Positions 4,972-5,611 of a DNA stretch of 5,611 nucleotides are shown here, piece by piece. Under the pieces are notes generated by a model. The model searched no databases. It saw only the letters and a program-made list of their open reading frames with translations, and had not been told where the DNA came from. This DNA comes from Thermoplasmata archaeon (lineage in GTDB: Archaea; Thermoplasmatota; E2; DHVEG-1). The stretch covers positions 1 to 5,611 of the forward strand of contig QMSS01000096.1 in assembly GCA_003649715.1 (NCBI GenBank), given 5' to 3'. The position numbers and the translations under genes were made by a program. The first letter of the stretch is position 1, and each line of letters starts with the position of its first letter.

Positions 4972-5137
4972 AAAAAGCAATATCATAAACACCCACAAAA
5001 AATTGGAGATACTTCTACCAGCAGAAATACAAATCCAAAAAAACCTTCCATATATAATTTTCCATTTCAGATGGTCTAACTACATACGTTCCCTAGCATC
5101 AGCTAAACCATCAGTGAGAACCAAAACAATTTTTTCC
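4972..5137. terminator. Convergent intergenic region with candidate terminators for both strands
   Basis: aCPSF1 (plus) and the peptidase (minus) converge here. For plus-strand transcripts, GATGGT-c-TA (5070-5078) can pair with TA-a-ACCATC (5104-5112), and a T6 run follows at 5130-5135. For minus-strand transcripts, A7 at 5037-5043 and A6 near 4997-5002 read as U-rich tracts about 95 and 135 bases after the peptidase stop. U-tracts are what aCPSF1-type termination uses, so both genes have plausible ends. No gene is visible in this stretch. Confidence 0.35.
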
Positions 5138-5611
5138 CTATGAAAATATGGAATGAGATACCTCGCATACATATAGATTAACACCAACATGAGTAAAACA
5201 CATCTCTGAAACAACCTCTGGATCACCTGGTGCATAGCTCCATCCAAGCTCTATAGTATATGCAATAACTCCTTTACGTCCATAAAGCCAGTCATCTGCA
5301 TCACCTAACGTGGGATACAGATACACTGACTGAGTCAAAAAATACTTGTTTATATTCGATATGTTCTCTCCTATTGACACAAAAACATCCTTATCCCAAG
5401 GAGACCGGGTGGTATAACCCCATGGATAAAGAATGAGCTCTCCATATGTATGATACGACACAGATATAACAACATTATGTGTATCCACAAACCTCTTTAC
5501 AGCCCTTGTCTCACTCTCACAAAAAGGGTATTCACCTCGATAAACATTGCTTCTATCATCATAATGTGTCGCCCCTAAATATCTCCCAGGAAACAGATAT
5601 AAAAAAAACCA
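5138..5611 (-). CDS. M14 family zinc carboxypeptidase, C-terminal part (5' end outside window)
   Basis: The minus-strand frame is open from the right edge of the window to a TAG at 5138-5140, giving the last 157 residues. A GTG at 5486-5488 could be mistaken for a start, but the frame continues upstream through conserved sequence, so the gene runs off the window. M14 landmarks in order are VYRGEYPFCESETRAV (residues 24-39), SYHTYGELILYPWG (52-65) with His54 as the third zinc ligand (His196 of carboxypeptidase A), DWLYG (107-111) with Tyr110 as the Tyr248 equivalent, and YTIELG (118-123) with the catalytic Glu121 (Glu270). The HxxE zinc pair and the substrate-binding Asn-Arg must lie beyond the edge; the first residue, Trp, may directly follow a DLNRN-type motif. 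The enzyme removes C-terminal residues from peptides and is often exported, though the N-terminus is not visible. The chain ends 36 residues after Glu121, with no C-terminal extension in this frame. Its codons resemble those of the exported protein at 441 rather than those of psmB. Confidence 0.92.
   Translation of the reverse strand, partial: WFFLYLFPGRYLGATHYDDRSNVYRGEYPFCESETRAVKRFVDTHNVVISVSYHTYGELILYPWGYTTRSPWDKDVFVSIGENISNINKYFLTQSVYLYPTLGDADDWLYGRKGVIAYTIELGWSYAPGDPEVVSEMCFTHVGVNLYVCEVSHSIFS

Noticed and set aside
4948..5139. Possible frameshifted C-terminal extension of the M14 peptidase (a frame reading KIVLVLTDGLADARERM, a stop, then a hydrophobic stretch)
   Set aside because: It needs both a frameshift and a stop readthrough, its hydrophobic end is the antisense of A-rich aCPSF1 codons, and KIVLVLTDG resembles several unrelated families by chance.
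1..5611. CRISPR array, insertion sequence or attachment site
   Set aside because: There are no regularly spaced direct repeats, no transposase or integrase motifs, and no terminal inverted repeats with target duplications. The only tandem repeat is the two-copy 15-mer at 1957-1986.

Overview
The window looks like AT-rich chromosomal DNA of a euryarchaeote, probably from the Thermoplasmatota. Three things point there: an archaeal proteasome beta subunit that, as I recall the Thermoplasma acidophilum protein, matches it closely in several blocks; a full-length KH-KH-MBL-beta-CASP protein of the archaeal aCPSF1/FttA type next to it; and archaeal-style TATA boxes about 26 nt before likely transcription starts. 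The phylum is an inference from remembered sequences, not a computed placement. 

Layout. 1-102: possible C-terminal tail of an unidentified plus-strand protein cut by the window edge. 103-440: non-coding, with a bulged hairpin (267-293) and a TATA box (396-408). 441-1142: an exported 233-residue protein with a TTG start, a clear signal peptide and a Trp/Cys-rich C-terminal half; family not recognised. 1143-2180: about 1 kb of AT-rich, mostly non-coding DNA with T-tracts, a 10-bp hairpin with A7/T7 flanks (1738-1780), a 15-bp tandem duplication (1957-1986), a TATA box placed for a leaderless micro-ORF (1520-1618) and a doubtful small ORF (1863-2111). 2181-2813: psmB. 2814-3060: a 247-bp spacer with a C6/G6 hairpin and two palindromes. 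3061-4971: aCPSF1/FttA. 4972-5137: convergent intergenic region. 5138-5611, minus strand: C-terminal half of an M14 zinc carboxypeptidase that runs off the right edge.

How the genes fit together. psmB next to aCPSF1 is a known euryarchaeal neighbourhood linking protein turnover with RNA 3'-end formation and transcription termination. Here the two genes are separated by a long spacer that has no run of five or more T on the coding strand, which would favour read-through, although promoter-like elements precede each gene. The exported protein and the peptidase at the two ends suggest a lineage that secretes proteins and perhaps feeds on peptides, but nothing visible ties them to the central pair.

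I do not see a convincing new multi-gene system. The points most worth checking are the psmB-aCPSF1 spacer with its GC hairpin, the U-tracts in the psmB leader, the unrecognised exported protein, and the TATA-plus-hairpin unit at 1520-1780.
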